Shown piece after piece: positions 31,184 through 40,698 of a stretch of DNA of 64,000 nt. Position numbers and translations under genes: made by a program. Source of the DNA: Candidatus Burkholderia humilis (GTDB lineage Bacteria > Pseudomonadota > Gammaproteobacteria > Burkholderiales > Burkholderiaceae); the NCBI GenBank assembly GCA_001184405.1, contig LFMX01000017.1, positions 1 to 64,000 on the forward strand. The letters run 5' to 3'. The number at the start of each line of letters is the position of its first letter. Position 1 is the first letter of the stretch. Under the pieces are notes generated by a model. The model did not search any database. It saw only the letters and a program-made list of their open reading frames with translations, and had not been told where the DNA came from.

Positions 31184-31622
31184 ATGAACCAGGTGATCGT
31201 AGGTGTATTCGCGTCGTATCGCGATGGGCATGACGCACTTCGCGCTTTGCAGGACGCTGGGTTAAACCGGGACGATGCGCATTTGTATCGCGCTGGAAAA
31301 GGCGAGATCGATTTCGATGCGTTTCCGCCGCCCGCGCATGACGAAGATGACGCCGAGTATGTCGCGCACGGCGAGCATCAGGGCGTGTGTTCGCGCAATC
31401 GCTTCGTGCCCGCCGAGCCCGTGCCGAGGACCTGTGCGAACGCCGACGCTTCCCGCTGCCGACGACGCCGCGCGCGAACGCACGCTGCTCGTCATCCGAA
31501 TGACGGACGACATCAAGCCGAGCGCAATCAGCGAAGTGCTGCACGAGCATGGCGCGATCGCGGTGAAAGATGCGTCGGGGCACTGGTGCTTTTCACAGTT
31601 TCGAAACGCGGCGCGCGTCTAA
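31184..31622 (+). pseudogene. small general-stress-type protein, frameshifted
   Basis: Starts MNQVIVGVFASYRDGHDALR with GGAGG ten bases upstream, then ALQDAGLNRDDAHLYRAGKG, a ferredoxin-like flip motif seen in YflT/DUF-type stress proteins. The frame is lost between about 31380 and 31440 and resumes with ALPAADDAARE-like sequence, TLLVIRMTDDIKPSAISEVL, and HGAIAVKDASGHW. Function unknown; about 145 codons in all. Confidence 0.55.
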
Positions 31623-31694
31623 GGTTCGGTGTCTAAGGCCTAGTGTCGCCGTTGCGAAGACGCCGTTGCGGACGGCGGCTTGGCCTATCGTCGT

Positions 31695-31841
31695 CTACAT
31701 GTGCGGCATCGTCTTGCTGCGCTTCCTCGTTGGCTTTTGCAGGAGCGCTTCGCGTGCCTTGGCCGCACGCAACGTCCGGCATGTCGCCGAATGACGCAAT
31801 GCCGCAAGCATGCGCACCATTTCGCGCGTTCTCGTTCCCAT
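31695..31841 (-). CDS. possible small gene with strong ribosome binding site
   Basis: GAAGGAGGCAACG directly precedes an ATG at 31839-31841, one of the strongest Shine-Dalgarno sequences here. The frame from it is only 48 codons and arginine-rich after residue 15; another frame reads SFGDMPDVACGQGT and DDAAHVDDD. Either the gene is tiny or an early frameshift has destroyed it. Confidence 0.3.
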   Translation of the reverse strand: MGTRTREMVRMLAALRHSATCRTLRAAKAREALLQKPTRKRSKTMPHM

Positions 31842-32163
31842 CGTTGCCTCCTTCGAAGCAGTTGAGAAACTACATGAAGTGTAGGCGGCAAAAGCGCGGC
31901 GACAAGCCTTTTTCGTGAAATGTCCATTTCGGCACGATCATGCGTGGCGTGAAAGCGAACACGTCGTTTGTGCGAACCGTATAGTATATTTTTCTCAGCG
32001 TGACCGATGCACAACATGGCGGCAAAGAACTTTACTGCCGCCTTGCCATCGCCCGACGATGCCTTGAGAATGAAGCAACGGCTAAAAACGCCGTTTCCCA
32101 TGAAGGCCGTCCTCTGAAACGCCCAGGCGTTCGATCCGGCGGCAGCGAACCGACGGAATTTCA
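31842..32163. other. intergenic, no supported gene
   Basis: Mixed sequence upstream of the EamA gene with an AT-rich core near 31978-31997. No motif beyond that was recognised. Confidence 0.4.
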
Positions 32164-33127
32164 ATGGCAACCCTAGAGGGCAAGGCGCGATACCAGATTG
32201 ATACCGATAACACGGGCGTCGGCATCGTCATCATGATCGCGACTACGGCCTTGTTCGCCGCCAGCGATTCCACCGTCAAACTCATCGGTGCGGCGGTCCC
32301 GCTTCTCGCGCTGCTCTGGGTGCGCTATCTCTTTCAAACGATCGTGCTCGGCGTCTAGCAGGCGCGACGCGGCGCGTTCGGCATGTTCCGCAAGGGCAAT
32401 GCCAGGTTGCAGATCGTGCGCGCGCTGTTGCTACTATCGAATTCCGCATGCACGTTCGCCGGGCTGCGCCACTTGCCGCTGCCGGTCACGACATCGCTGG
32501 CCATGCTGGCGCCGCTCATCTCCACGCTGCTCGCCGCGCTCGTGCTCAAGGACGATGTCCCGCGCAGCAAATGGGCGATGGTCGTGCTCGGCTTCATCGG
32601 CATGTTGCTGGTCGTGCGGCCGGGCGGCCGGGCGGCCGGGCGGCAGTGAGTTCACGTGGACGGTCATCTTTCCGATCGGCTCGGCGGCGACGTTCGCGTG
32701 CTTTCAGGTAGTATCGAGCCATCTGTCGCGCGTCGACGATCCCATCACGACCAACTTTCTGACCGCGTTTTTCGCGACCATCGTGTTGTGCGCGCTGGTG
32801 TGGATGGATCAGGCCGAAACGCTGTCCGCGCTCGCACGCGTGCCGCTCGGAAGTTGGCTGCTCGCGATGTTCATGGCGAACGTCGCCACCATCGGCCATC
32901 TGTCGATGCTTCAGGCGCTCAAGCGCGCGCCGCTTTTCGTGCTTTCGCCGTTTTCGTACGCGCAGCTCGCCTTTGCCGCGCTATTCAGCTGGCTGCTGTT
33001 CGGTCAGGTGCCGGACGTGTGGATGGCGATCGGCATGTGCGTGATCGCGGCGAGCGGAATCGGAACGGTGCTGATGCACGGACGCACGCCGACGCCCGTA
33101 CAGACGATCGTCGAGCAAATCGACTAA
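32164..33127 (+). pseudogene. EamA-family (DMT) transporter, disrupted
   Basis: Ten-helix drug/metabolite transporter of about 315 codons: VGIVIMIATTALFAASDSTV, LLALLWVRYLFQTIVLGV, then LPLPVTTSLAMLAPLISTLL, WAMVVLGFIGMLLVVRPGG, SEFTWTVIFPIGSAATFACF and VMAIGMCVIAASG-like end. An in-frame TAG at 32356-32358 follows LGV, where TGG or CAG would keep it open. A 16-bp expansion of an 8-bp tandem repeat at 32616-32644 then throws the frame; removing exactly two units restores VVRPGGSEFTW. The substrate is unknown. Confidence 0.82.
32616..32644. repeat. 3.6 tandem copies of an 8-bp unit inside EamA gene
   Basis: GCGGCCGG repeats at 32616, 32624 and 32632 with a partial copy to 32644. Two units fewer give the family-like VVRPGGSEF reading in frame. 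Confidence 0.95.
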
Positions 33128-33133
33128 GCCGGC

Positions 33134-33405
33134 TTACGCGTGATGCACGTGCTGTTGTGACTGGCCGGTGCACAGCCAGTGCACATCGACGTCGAGCGCC
33201 TTGGCAATGCGGTTGAACGCGTACAGCGGTGGAACGGTGATGCCGCGCCGCCAGAACTGCACATCGTGCTCGCTGACGTCGAGCCAGTCGGCCGCTTTGG
33301 CGGAGCTGATATTGCCCTTTTGCATCGCCCGGTCCAGCCGCGCCGCAAGGCGTTGTCTTCTTCACTGCGTTCAAGGTGACCGATGGTCTGGGAATGTCGC
33401 CCCAT
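33134..33405 (-). pseudogene. small helix-turn-helix regulator, frameshifted near the start
   Basis: From 33325 the frame reads MQKGNISSAKAADWLDVSEH, DVQFWRRGITVPPLYAFNRI and AKALDVDVHWLCTG, a Cro/CI-like helix-turn-helix. A better start lies at 33403-33405 (MGRHSQTIGHLERSEEDN, GGAAAG upstream), but a one-base indel near 33345 separates it from the HTH. The 63-residue internal frame could still be translated. The target is unknown. Confidence 0.55.
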
Positions 33406-33955
33406 TTTCTTTCCAATCTCTCTCGATTTATATTTCTGCCGTTCAGCGCCGGCTCAAAATCGCGCAGGTGTGAATCCTACGGAGTCACGGTGACGGGCCG
33501 GTGACACCCGATAATGCATTTTGGTATACCGGATAACCGGTGTGCCGCGCGTTGTTGCAGCGCAAGATTCTTCCGAATTGCGCATCAATTGGCAAATCGG
33601 GAAATAACGCATTCGCGCTGTTTTAGCTTAGGTGTTTACGAGGGGTATCCGTCGGAAGCCTGCTGCATAAAGGCAGCGACCGAACGTGCGTGCGATCATC
33701 ACGCAAAGTTTTAGGCCGCATCGACAAATCATCGGCAAAGCAGTTTTGTCGAAAATAAAATGATCGTGCGGTTTATTAAACGATTACCGATAATCGTTGA
33801 TTAATCACAAACACTGCGCATCATTATGTTCGTTCGATTACATCCGATTTAATGTCAAGCTGGGAAAACGTAATTGACACTCGCCGCATATTCTTTAAAA
33901 TGAATCGCTCGCTGCACTGCACAAACCATCGCACAATTCAATTGACAACTTCCAC
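33406..33955. other. AT-rich intergenic region upstream of phasin
   Basis: About 550 bases without a supported gene, clearly richer in A/T than the surroundings, especially 33740-33910. It ends in a good sigma70-type promoter for the phasin gene. Confidence 0.6.
33874..33901 (+). promoter_or_regulatory. sigma70-type promoter of phasin gene
   Basis: TTGACA at 33874-33879, 16-base spacer, TAAAAT at 33896-33901, about 55 bases before the phasin ATG. Confidence 0.6.
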
Positions 33956-34298
33956 ATGAAGTCCAGCATGAGCAGTCTTGCGCCGGAAAATCTTCTCGCA
34001 GCACAAAAGGCGGGCCTGGATACGTCTTTCGGCCTGGTGACCCGCGCGGTCGAAGGCTTCGAAAAACTGATCGACCTGAACACGCGCACGCTTCGCACGG
34101 CGATCGACGAGCAGCAGGAAGTCATTGCGCGGACATTGTCGGTGCGCGACGCACAGAAATTCTTCGCGCTGCAGAACCAGCAGATTCAGGCGTCGGTGCA
34201 GCGCGCTCAAGCGTACTGGCAGAGCGTGGCCGAGATCGCCACGGATGTGCACGGCGTCTATGTCGAAGCTGCGCAGGCGCAGCTCGAAAACGCGAGCG
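33956..34298 (+). pseudogene. phasin, 3' half deleted
   Basis: Phasins coat polyhydroxyalkanoate granules. The N-terminal 110 or so codons (LAAQKAGLDTSFGLVTRAVE, FEKLIDLNTRTLRTAIDEQQ, VRDAQKFFALQNQQIQ, VYVEAAQAQLENAS) are in good order. At about 34298 the sequence turns into the 3' part of a DOPA-dioxygenase gene on the other strand, so the C-terminal helices are absent and the frame ends in unrelated codons at 34384. Homologues are about 185-195 residues. A deletion is the simplest cause. Confidence 0.78.
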
Positions 34299-34619
34299 GC
34301 CGATCCACACCGCCGCATCGCGATGATCGCGCAATGCATCGCCGGTATTGGGATGCAGGAACACGTCGAGCGCGCCGTGATTGAGCGTGAGCCATTCGAG
34401 CATCGTTCTGATCTGCTCGCTGCCGAAACCCAGTTGAAACGACCACATCGGATGCGGACCGACCGGCCGTTGGTGAAAGCAGTCGAGCGTCAGCGCGCCG
34501 CTTCCCAGCGCATCGTCGAAATGCTGTTCGATCACCGAGCGCAATTGCCACGCGGCGTCGCGGCTCGATGCATCGAAATAAATGTGCACGTGCCAGCTCG
34601 AAATGGTGGACGGGTGCAT
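34299..34619 (-). pseudogene. DOPA 4,5-dioxygenase family protein, 3' end deleted
   Basis: Starts MHPSTISSWHVHIYFDAS with AAGGA upstream; continues LRSVIEQHFDDALGSG, FHQRPVGPHPMWSFQLGF, MLEWLTLNHGALDVFLHPNT, DALRDHRDAAVWIGRS. The conserved His residues (HVHIYF, HPMW, HPNTG, DH) are those of the extradiol-type DOPA dioxygenase fold. After IGRS the sequence becomes the antisense of the phasin gene. Up to about ten C-terminal residues are lost; the active-site part is retained, so a readthrough product could conceivably fold. Confidence 0.75.
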
Positions 34620-34973
34620 CGGGGAATCCTTCTGGGTCAGCAGGATACGCCATTTTAGTGTTTCAGCGTCCAATAGCACCGATTCCGCATTCAGCGCTTC
34701 CTGCGTCGCGCGCATGCCCGTTTCCGCCGCGAGTTGCGCGAAGACGAACGCTTCGGCGGGACGCGTGAGACCGGCGATTTCTCTTTCGCGCGATAGATGC
34801 GCGTGCCACAGCCAGAGCGCATCGCCGGTCAAGGGCGTGACGCGCATACTCGAAAGCACCGGAACACGCGCGCGCAGCGTTTCGTCGATCACGAACAGAC
34901 GCGCATCCGGCCACGACGGGCTGATCCACATCGCGCCCGTCATCAATAAAAAGGTGCGGCGCGTGAGTTTCAT
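34620..34973 (-). pseudogene. small secreted hypothetical protein, stop codon lost
   Basis: MKLTRRTFLLMTGAMWISPS looks like a twin-arginine-type signal (RR-x-F-LL), followed by DARLFVIDETLRARVPVLSS and LTRPAEAFVFAQLAAETGM. The frame runs straight into the following dioxygenase without a stop, whereas a neighbouring frame has TGA near 34640, so a small indel is inferred. Its ATG overlaps the stop of the preceding VAO gene by four bases, indicating one operon. Function unknown. Confidence 0.5.
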
Positions 34974-36100
34974 GTTGGCCAGATGCCCTGCTTGCCCGGC
35001 GACAGAACGCCGTTCGAATCGAGCGCGCGCTTGATGATTTGCGACAGGCGCATGAGCGCGTGATCGTTGAAATCGTATTGCGATGCCGCGAGGTCCATGA
35101 ACGACAGATGCGTTCGATATTGCCCGTAGCCTGCCGCGCCGGCATCGCGGATAAGTGCTCCGATCAGTGCGCCCGCATCGCGCGCCTGCTGCGGATCGTC
35201 GCGGTTGAAAATTGCCGCGAAAATGTGATGCATCGCGCGCTCGCCCATCGTGAAACCGCGTAGTAGTCGAAGCCGAATTGCGCGGCGGGCTCGCGCACCA
35301 TGCGCGCCTGCGTCGCGGCATCGCGGCCGACCGGCGCGCAAACCGGCGAGAAATCGATATGCGCGCCCGCGCTGCCGCGCCAGTTCAGCAGCCTGAACGC
35401 GTCGAGGCCCGGAATGCTGGTCTGTGCGCGATCACCGCCGCCTTCGGGTTTCACATCGGCCTCGCGATACGGCATCTCGAAGCGCGTCGCGCCTCGTATC
35501 GATGCAAAACGCGCGTGGATGATGTCGCGCCGCGCGTTCACGAGCGCGCGCGGCCCGTACAGGCAGAAGCGCACGTTCCATCGCCCGATGCCGATTTTGC
35601 GCGCCATCGCGTCGATGACGTCGTCGGGTATGGCGCCAACACCGTCGAACCAGTCCTTGCGTATCGACACGCCCGCCGCCCAGCGCACCGCATTTTCGAT
35701 CACGACGTGGCTTTGTATCGTGCCGTCGAGTTTCAGCGGACGCAGCGTATCGACGATGCGTTCGAGATCGTCCTCGCGCACGAACGCGTAGCGGCCGATC
35801 ATGTAGCCTTCGGGCGCGGGCATCAGCCAGATGCCGAGCTTTGTCACCACGCCGAAATTCGACTGCATGAACATGCCGTCATAGCACGGCCCGAAACCGG
35901 CCTTGAACACTTGCCAGTCGCGGCTCGCGGACATCGCGCCCATGCCGGTTCGTACGATATCGCCGTTTGCGAGCACGACTTCCATGCCGCACTGATGCGC
36001 CGCGTGATCGCCATACGGCGTCGTGCCGTAGCCGTGTTCCAGCGTATTGCCGATGACGCTGCCCCAACCTGCCGCGGGCGGATCGACCCAAAAGCGGCGC
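34970..36100 (-). pseudogene. VAO/4-cresol dehydrogenase-type FAD enzyme, N-terminus deleted
   Basis: Flavoprotein of the vanillyl-alcohol oxidase family. Readable from RRFWVDPPAAGWGSVIGNTL through YGDHAAHQCGMEVVLANGD, GPCYDGMFMQSNFGVVTKLG, then after a frameshift near 35265 FTMGERAMHHIFAAIFNRDD to SNGVLSPGKQGIWPT. The first part of the FAD domain (over 100 residues in relatives) is missing: at about 36100 the sequence changes into the ATPase region of a sensor kinase on the same strand. The enzyme would oxidise a para-substituted phenol; the context with a DOPA dioxygenase suggests an aromatic pathway, now lost. Confidence 0.8.
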
Positions 36101-37504
36101 ACAGTCGATCACGAGCCGCATGCCCGCGCGGTCGACCGCCGAGCGGAAGTTGCTCGCGAGTTCGGCGCTGAAACTCGCGACATCGACCGGCTCGAAAAAA
36201 GGCTACGCCCGCCTCGACTCGATGCGCGAAAAGCCGAGCAGCGTATTGACGAGCTTGAGCAGCCGCAGCGCGTTGCGATGCGCAATGTCGATGTCGTCCC
36301 GCTGCGATGGCGACAGCGCTCCCTCGCTCAGCACCGTTTCGAGCGGGCCGAGCATCAGCGTGAGCGGCGTGCGGAACTCGTGGCTGACATTGGCGAAAAA
36401 CAGCGTTTTGGCGCGATCGATCTCCGCCAGCGCTTCGGCACGGCGGTGCCCGTCCTCGCGGGCGCGCACGGTAGCGACCGCACTGGAAATGGTGACGCCG
36501 AGCAGCCGGAAAAAGCTGCGGTAGTCGTCATCGAAACGCAGCCGGGGCGACGCGGCCGCGACGATCAACACAGGCACCTGCGCCGCCGATGGCACGACGA
36601 TCGGAATCACGAACGCATGACGCGGCGCTTCCTCGTACGGGCCGCAGGGTTCGCCCATCAAAATGTCGCCGATGTCTTCCACTTCGACGGTGCGCAATCC
36701 GCTCAGCGCGTCCGCAAACGACCAGGGTCCGGTCGCGTGCGGCTCGAAGGCGAGCGGCGTCGCGTGCGTTCCCCGCGCAATGCCCTGCGCGCCGATCAGC
36801 GTGTAGGTCGCGGTGCCCGCATCGAACCGGTAATAGAGTGCGAACGGCAGATCGAACTCGAAGCGCGCCAGCACTTCCATCGTCCTCATGGCGACGTCGG
36901 CTTCGTCGCGCGTCGTGGCGAAGATGGCGGCGAGATCGCGCAGGGCGCGCGTGCGGCGCTCGGCGAGCATCGTAGCGGTCGTTTCGGTAACCGGATGAAA
37001 CAGCCCGCCAATATCACCGTGCTCGGCCCGGATTGGCGAATGCGAGAAGGTGAAGAAGGTCTCTTCAAGCGCGCCGCCCAGCCGCCTGAGAAACATGCGC
37101 TGATTCTCGAGATACATCGTCTCGCCGTTGAGTGACCGTTCGAACGATTCCCCGATCGCCGGCCACGCGCTCGCCCACGTCAGCCGATAGTTCTCGCCCA
37201 GCTCAGCCGGATGCGCGTCGCCGCAACAGAGGCGATAACTGTCGTTATAAATCTGCGTGTGTTCCGCGCCCCAGATGATGTTGATCGGAAAATTGGAGGC
37301 GAGACACAGGCTCACCGCCGTGCGCAGGCTTTGCGGCCACTGGTCGATCGGGCTGAGCGGCGTCTGCGACCAGTCCTTGTCGCGAATCATTGCAACCAGT
37401 TCACCGCTTCCGGTGAGCCAGTCAGGCGCGTATGCGTCATGTGGATTGGCCATGATCGTCGGGTCGGAGGGTTGCGGTTCGTCGTGGCGTGGCGCGTCGT
37501 TCAT
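36100..37504 (-). pseudogene. sensor histidine kinase, truncated and with in-frame TAG
   Basis: Soluble kinase starting MNDAPRHDEPQPSDP: PAS-type domain (NIIWGAEHTQIYNDSYR), GAF domain (about residues 190-340), then LFFANVSHEFRTPLTLMLGP as the H-box and LLKLVNTLLGFSRIESRR. TAG at 36203-36205 interrupts before FFEPVDVASFSAEL, and at about 36100, just after VIDCAPL, the gene is joined to the VAO gene. The N and G boxes of the ATPase domain are gone. Its ATG overlaps the stop of the CheB/CheR-like gene, so the two formed a signalling operon. Confidence 0.8.
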
Positions 37505-40500
37505 CGGTCGAGTTCTCCTGATAAACCGAAGTCCAACGGATAGTCGGGCCCTTCGCCCAGCCGCCGCAGTGCGTTGACCTGTTCCTTCAGTTCAATCATC
37601 TGCAGTTCGCGGCCGATCGTGGCCGCATTGAAGCGTTCGAGTTCGGCATTGCGCGTGCGGACTTCTTCTTCCGCCCGCGCCCGTTCGACGGCGGCCCACG
37701 CGCGCTCGGCGACGAGTTCCAGAAAAGTGAGTTCTTCATCGGTCCACGCATGCGCGGCCCGAAGATGCACGACGAGCGTGCCCGTCACGCGGCCCGCGTT
37801 CGTCAGCGGCACGTTGGCCCACGCGCCGATGCGCGTCTCTTCGTCGATGCCCTCGCTCCAGCTCATTCGCGCCGCGAACAACTCGCCCGGAATGTGGCGC
37901 GCGCCGCCGCCGGTCACATAACGCTCGCCGGGATCGATTGCGTCCGCTGCGCTGTCGATGGCGACGATCCGCATCGATCCTTCAGCTTCCGTATCGCTCT
38001 CGACCCAGATGACACGCGACGCATCCAGTTGCTCGCGCAGTACCCGCGCCGCCGTGCGCTGCATGTCGCCGGAAACGGACAGCGGGCGAAACGCATCGGC
38101 GAGCCGGACGAAAAAAGTGCTGCGTCCGGCGCTTTCGTGCAGCGCCTCCTCCGCAGCCCTACGCTCGGTGATGTCCGTGAACGTGATCGCCACGCCCGCA
38201 ACCGCCTGCGCCGACGTGAGATACGGCCGAACCCGCCGCAAATACCACCGCGCATCGTCGCTGCTGATTTCCGCCTCGCGCGGCTCGTGCGTGTCCAGCA
38301 CGGAGCGCACGTCGCCCCAAGGAAGGCGGGATCGTTGAAGCGGGGCTTCAGAGCGGTGACGCGGCGGCCGACATCGCCGGGCGTGAGCGGCAGCAGCCCG
38401 GTGATCGCCGGCGTGAACCACTGGATGCCGAGCCGGTCGTCGAGGAACAGTGTCATCACCGCGCCCGCGCTCAGCACGCGGCTTTGCATTTCGAGTTCGG
38501 CGAGCTTTTCCTTGAGCTGTTCGTTCGACACATGCAGCTCTTCGTTGAGCACCTGAAGTTCTTCGCGCGATGCGTCGAGTTCCGCATACGACACGCCCAT
38601 CGCGTCGCTTTCGACTTCGACTGCGCGGACGCGGCGCGCGTCGCGATACGGCATCGCATCGTCGGGGTCCTTGGCAAGATCGACGCCTGCGGGCACGAAG
38701 GAAACCAGCAAGCGAGGCTCGGCGGCGCCTATGGCTGTTCGCATCGACGTGACGCGCAAGCCCGACGAATACTGACGTCGCGTTCGATCGGGCACGCCGC
38801 GAAGCGTCACGGACCGGCTGCTGGCGATGGCCTCGGCCGCTGCGGCCTTGAAATTCGGCGACCACGCTGCGGTCGAGCAGCTCGAGCATGTTGTCGGTGG
38901 GGCGGCCGGTGGGCTGGCGCAGATAGTCGCTGGTATCGCCGTAGAACTGCAGCACGCGGAATTCGTGGTCGATCAGCACGGAAGGCAAGTCGAAGCGCTC
39001 GATCGCCGTCCGGTGGGCGATGGCCGTCGCCGCCGCGCGATCCGCGAGCACTTCGTGGCGCGCCGTCATACGAATATCGACGCCCGGCGCAGGCCCGGTC
39101 TTGCGATACAACCCCAGCCGTTTCGATACGACCTCGAAGCCCCTCTGATGCGCGGGCAGCACTTCGCTCATGCCCAGAAAAAGATAGCCGCCTACGCGCA
39201 GCGCGGCATGCAGCAGCGCCAGAATGCGGTCGATCGCGTCGTTGTGCAGATAGATCAGCAGATTGCGGCACGTGACGAGATCGATGTCGGGCAGCGGCGG
39301 ATCGGCGCGAACACCATCCGCTCGCGCAGATCGCGCTTGACGCGAACGATGCCGTCCACGTCGTAGAAGAACGCCGACCTGCGCGCTTCGGAGACCTTTT
39401 GCAGCGCCGCCTGCGAGAACTCGCCCCGACTCGCGCACGCGACGATTTCCGGCGATGCATCGGTCGCGAAGACCTGAAATCCCGGATGGCCGTTTTCGAC
39501 CGCCATCGCTTCTTTCAGCAGCATGGCGGTCGAATACGCCTTCTCGCCGGTCGCGCACGCCGTGATCCAGACGCGCAGCGGCTTGCGCCTGCGTTCGGCC
39601 ATGAGCGGCTGAATGACATCGTGTTTCAGCGCGTCCCACGCCTCGGGATCGCGAAAGAAGCCGGTGGCGTGAATCGGCAAATGGCGAATCAGCGTATGCA
39701 GTTCCGCAGGATCGTCGCGCAACAGGGATTCGTAGTTGCGCAACACGGTCACGCGGCGCTCGTTCATGCGCTTTGCGGATACACCAGAGCAGCGGCGACG
39801 CCTTGTAGCCGCTCAGATCGAGTCCTTCGCGCGTGCGCACCAAGCCAACGATGCCGTCGAGGCTGTCGAACGCCGCATCCGACCGATCGACCGGTTTGAT
39901 CGGCCGCTCGTAGCCCGGCGAAGCGCACTGCAGCAGTTGCGGCGCGATCTCGCTGACCGGAAGCACATAGTGGGCGGCGCTGCGCTCCAACACCGCGCGC
40001 GGCATGCTGTCGTGCATGGCCGTCAGCGGATCCTACACGATCACGGCGCCGCCCGCCTGCAAGACGCTCGATGCGCCGGCGGCGCCGTCGCTGCCCATTC
40101 CGAACAGGATGACGGCAATCGTGTTCGGCCCGTAGTCGCGGGCGAGGCTTTCCAGAAATGCATCGATATTGTCGATGCCGGGCCAGCGATGCCCGCCCTG
40201 GCCGGGCGGCGAGTGAAAGACGCCGCCGTTGACCGTGAGCACTTCATCGGCGCTGGCTACATAGAGACGGCCCGGGCGCAAATACTCTCCGTCGCTGGCG
40301 CGGCTCGCGGGCAGCGCGGACCATTGAGAAAGCAGGTCCAGCAACCGGTCGTGCTGTCCCGGCGCGAGGTGCTGCACGAGCACCAGCGTCAGACGCGATT
40401 CAGCCGGTAAGGAGCCGAGAAGCGCCTGCAATTCCGAGATGCCGCCCGCCGACGCGCCCACCCCTACCACGCAAAACTCGGAGCCAGCGGTATGCTGGAC

Positions 40501-40515
40501 TGGATGCTTCGTCAT
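37501..40515 (-). pseudogene. CheB-CheR-PAS-GAF fusion signalling protein, multiply disrupted
   Basis: A fused chemotaxis-type methylesterase/methyltransferase with sensor domains, about 1000 codons. CheB part: VVGVGASAGGISELQALL, VLVQHLAPGQHDRLLDLL, LFGMGSDGAAGASSVLQAGG. TAG at 40033-40035 replaces the Gln of the CheB VQDP motif. CheR part: LIRHLPIHATGFFRDPEAWD, VWITACATGEKAYSTAMLL, VTCRNLLIYLHNDA. Then a coiled linker (ELQVLNEELHVSNEQLKEKL), PAS (IQWFTPAITGLLPLTPGDVG) and GAF. At least five frame changes occur (near 39765, 39290, 38820, 38760, 38320). Such proteins act as multi-domain sensory regulators rather than in classical chemotaxis. Confidence 0.85.
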
Positions 40516-40698
40516 ATGCGGCCCTTTCGACGTTCTGCACTTAGCTTAGTTTAGCGGCCCTGAGGTTTCGCATCGTGATGCCGCGCGCGTGCGTCGTTTC
40601 GCTTATCCGCGACGATCGATACGGCAGCGAGTATCGACCCGCGCTCCCCAAAAGAAGCGCGTCGAAAGCGAAAAATAGCGCGTGCTAGACTGCTGTAC

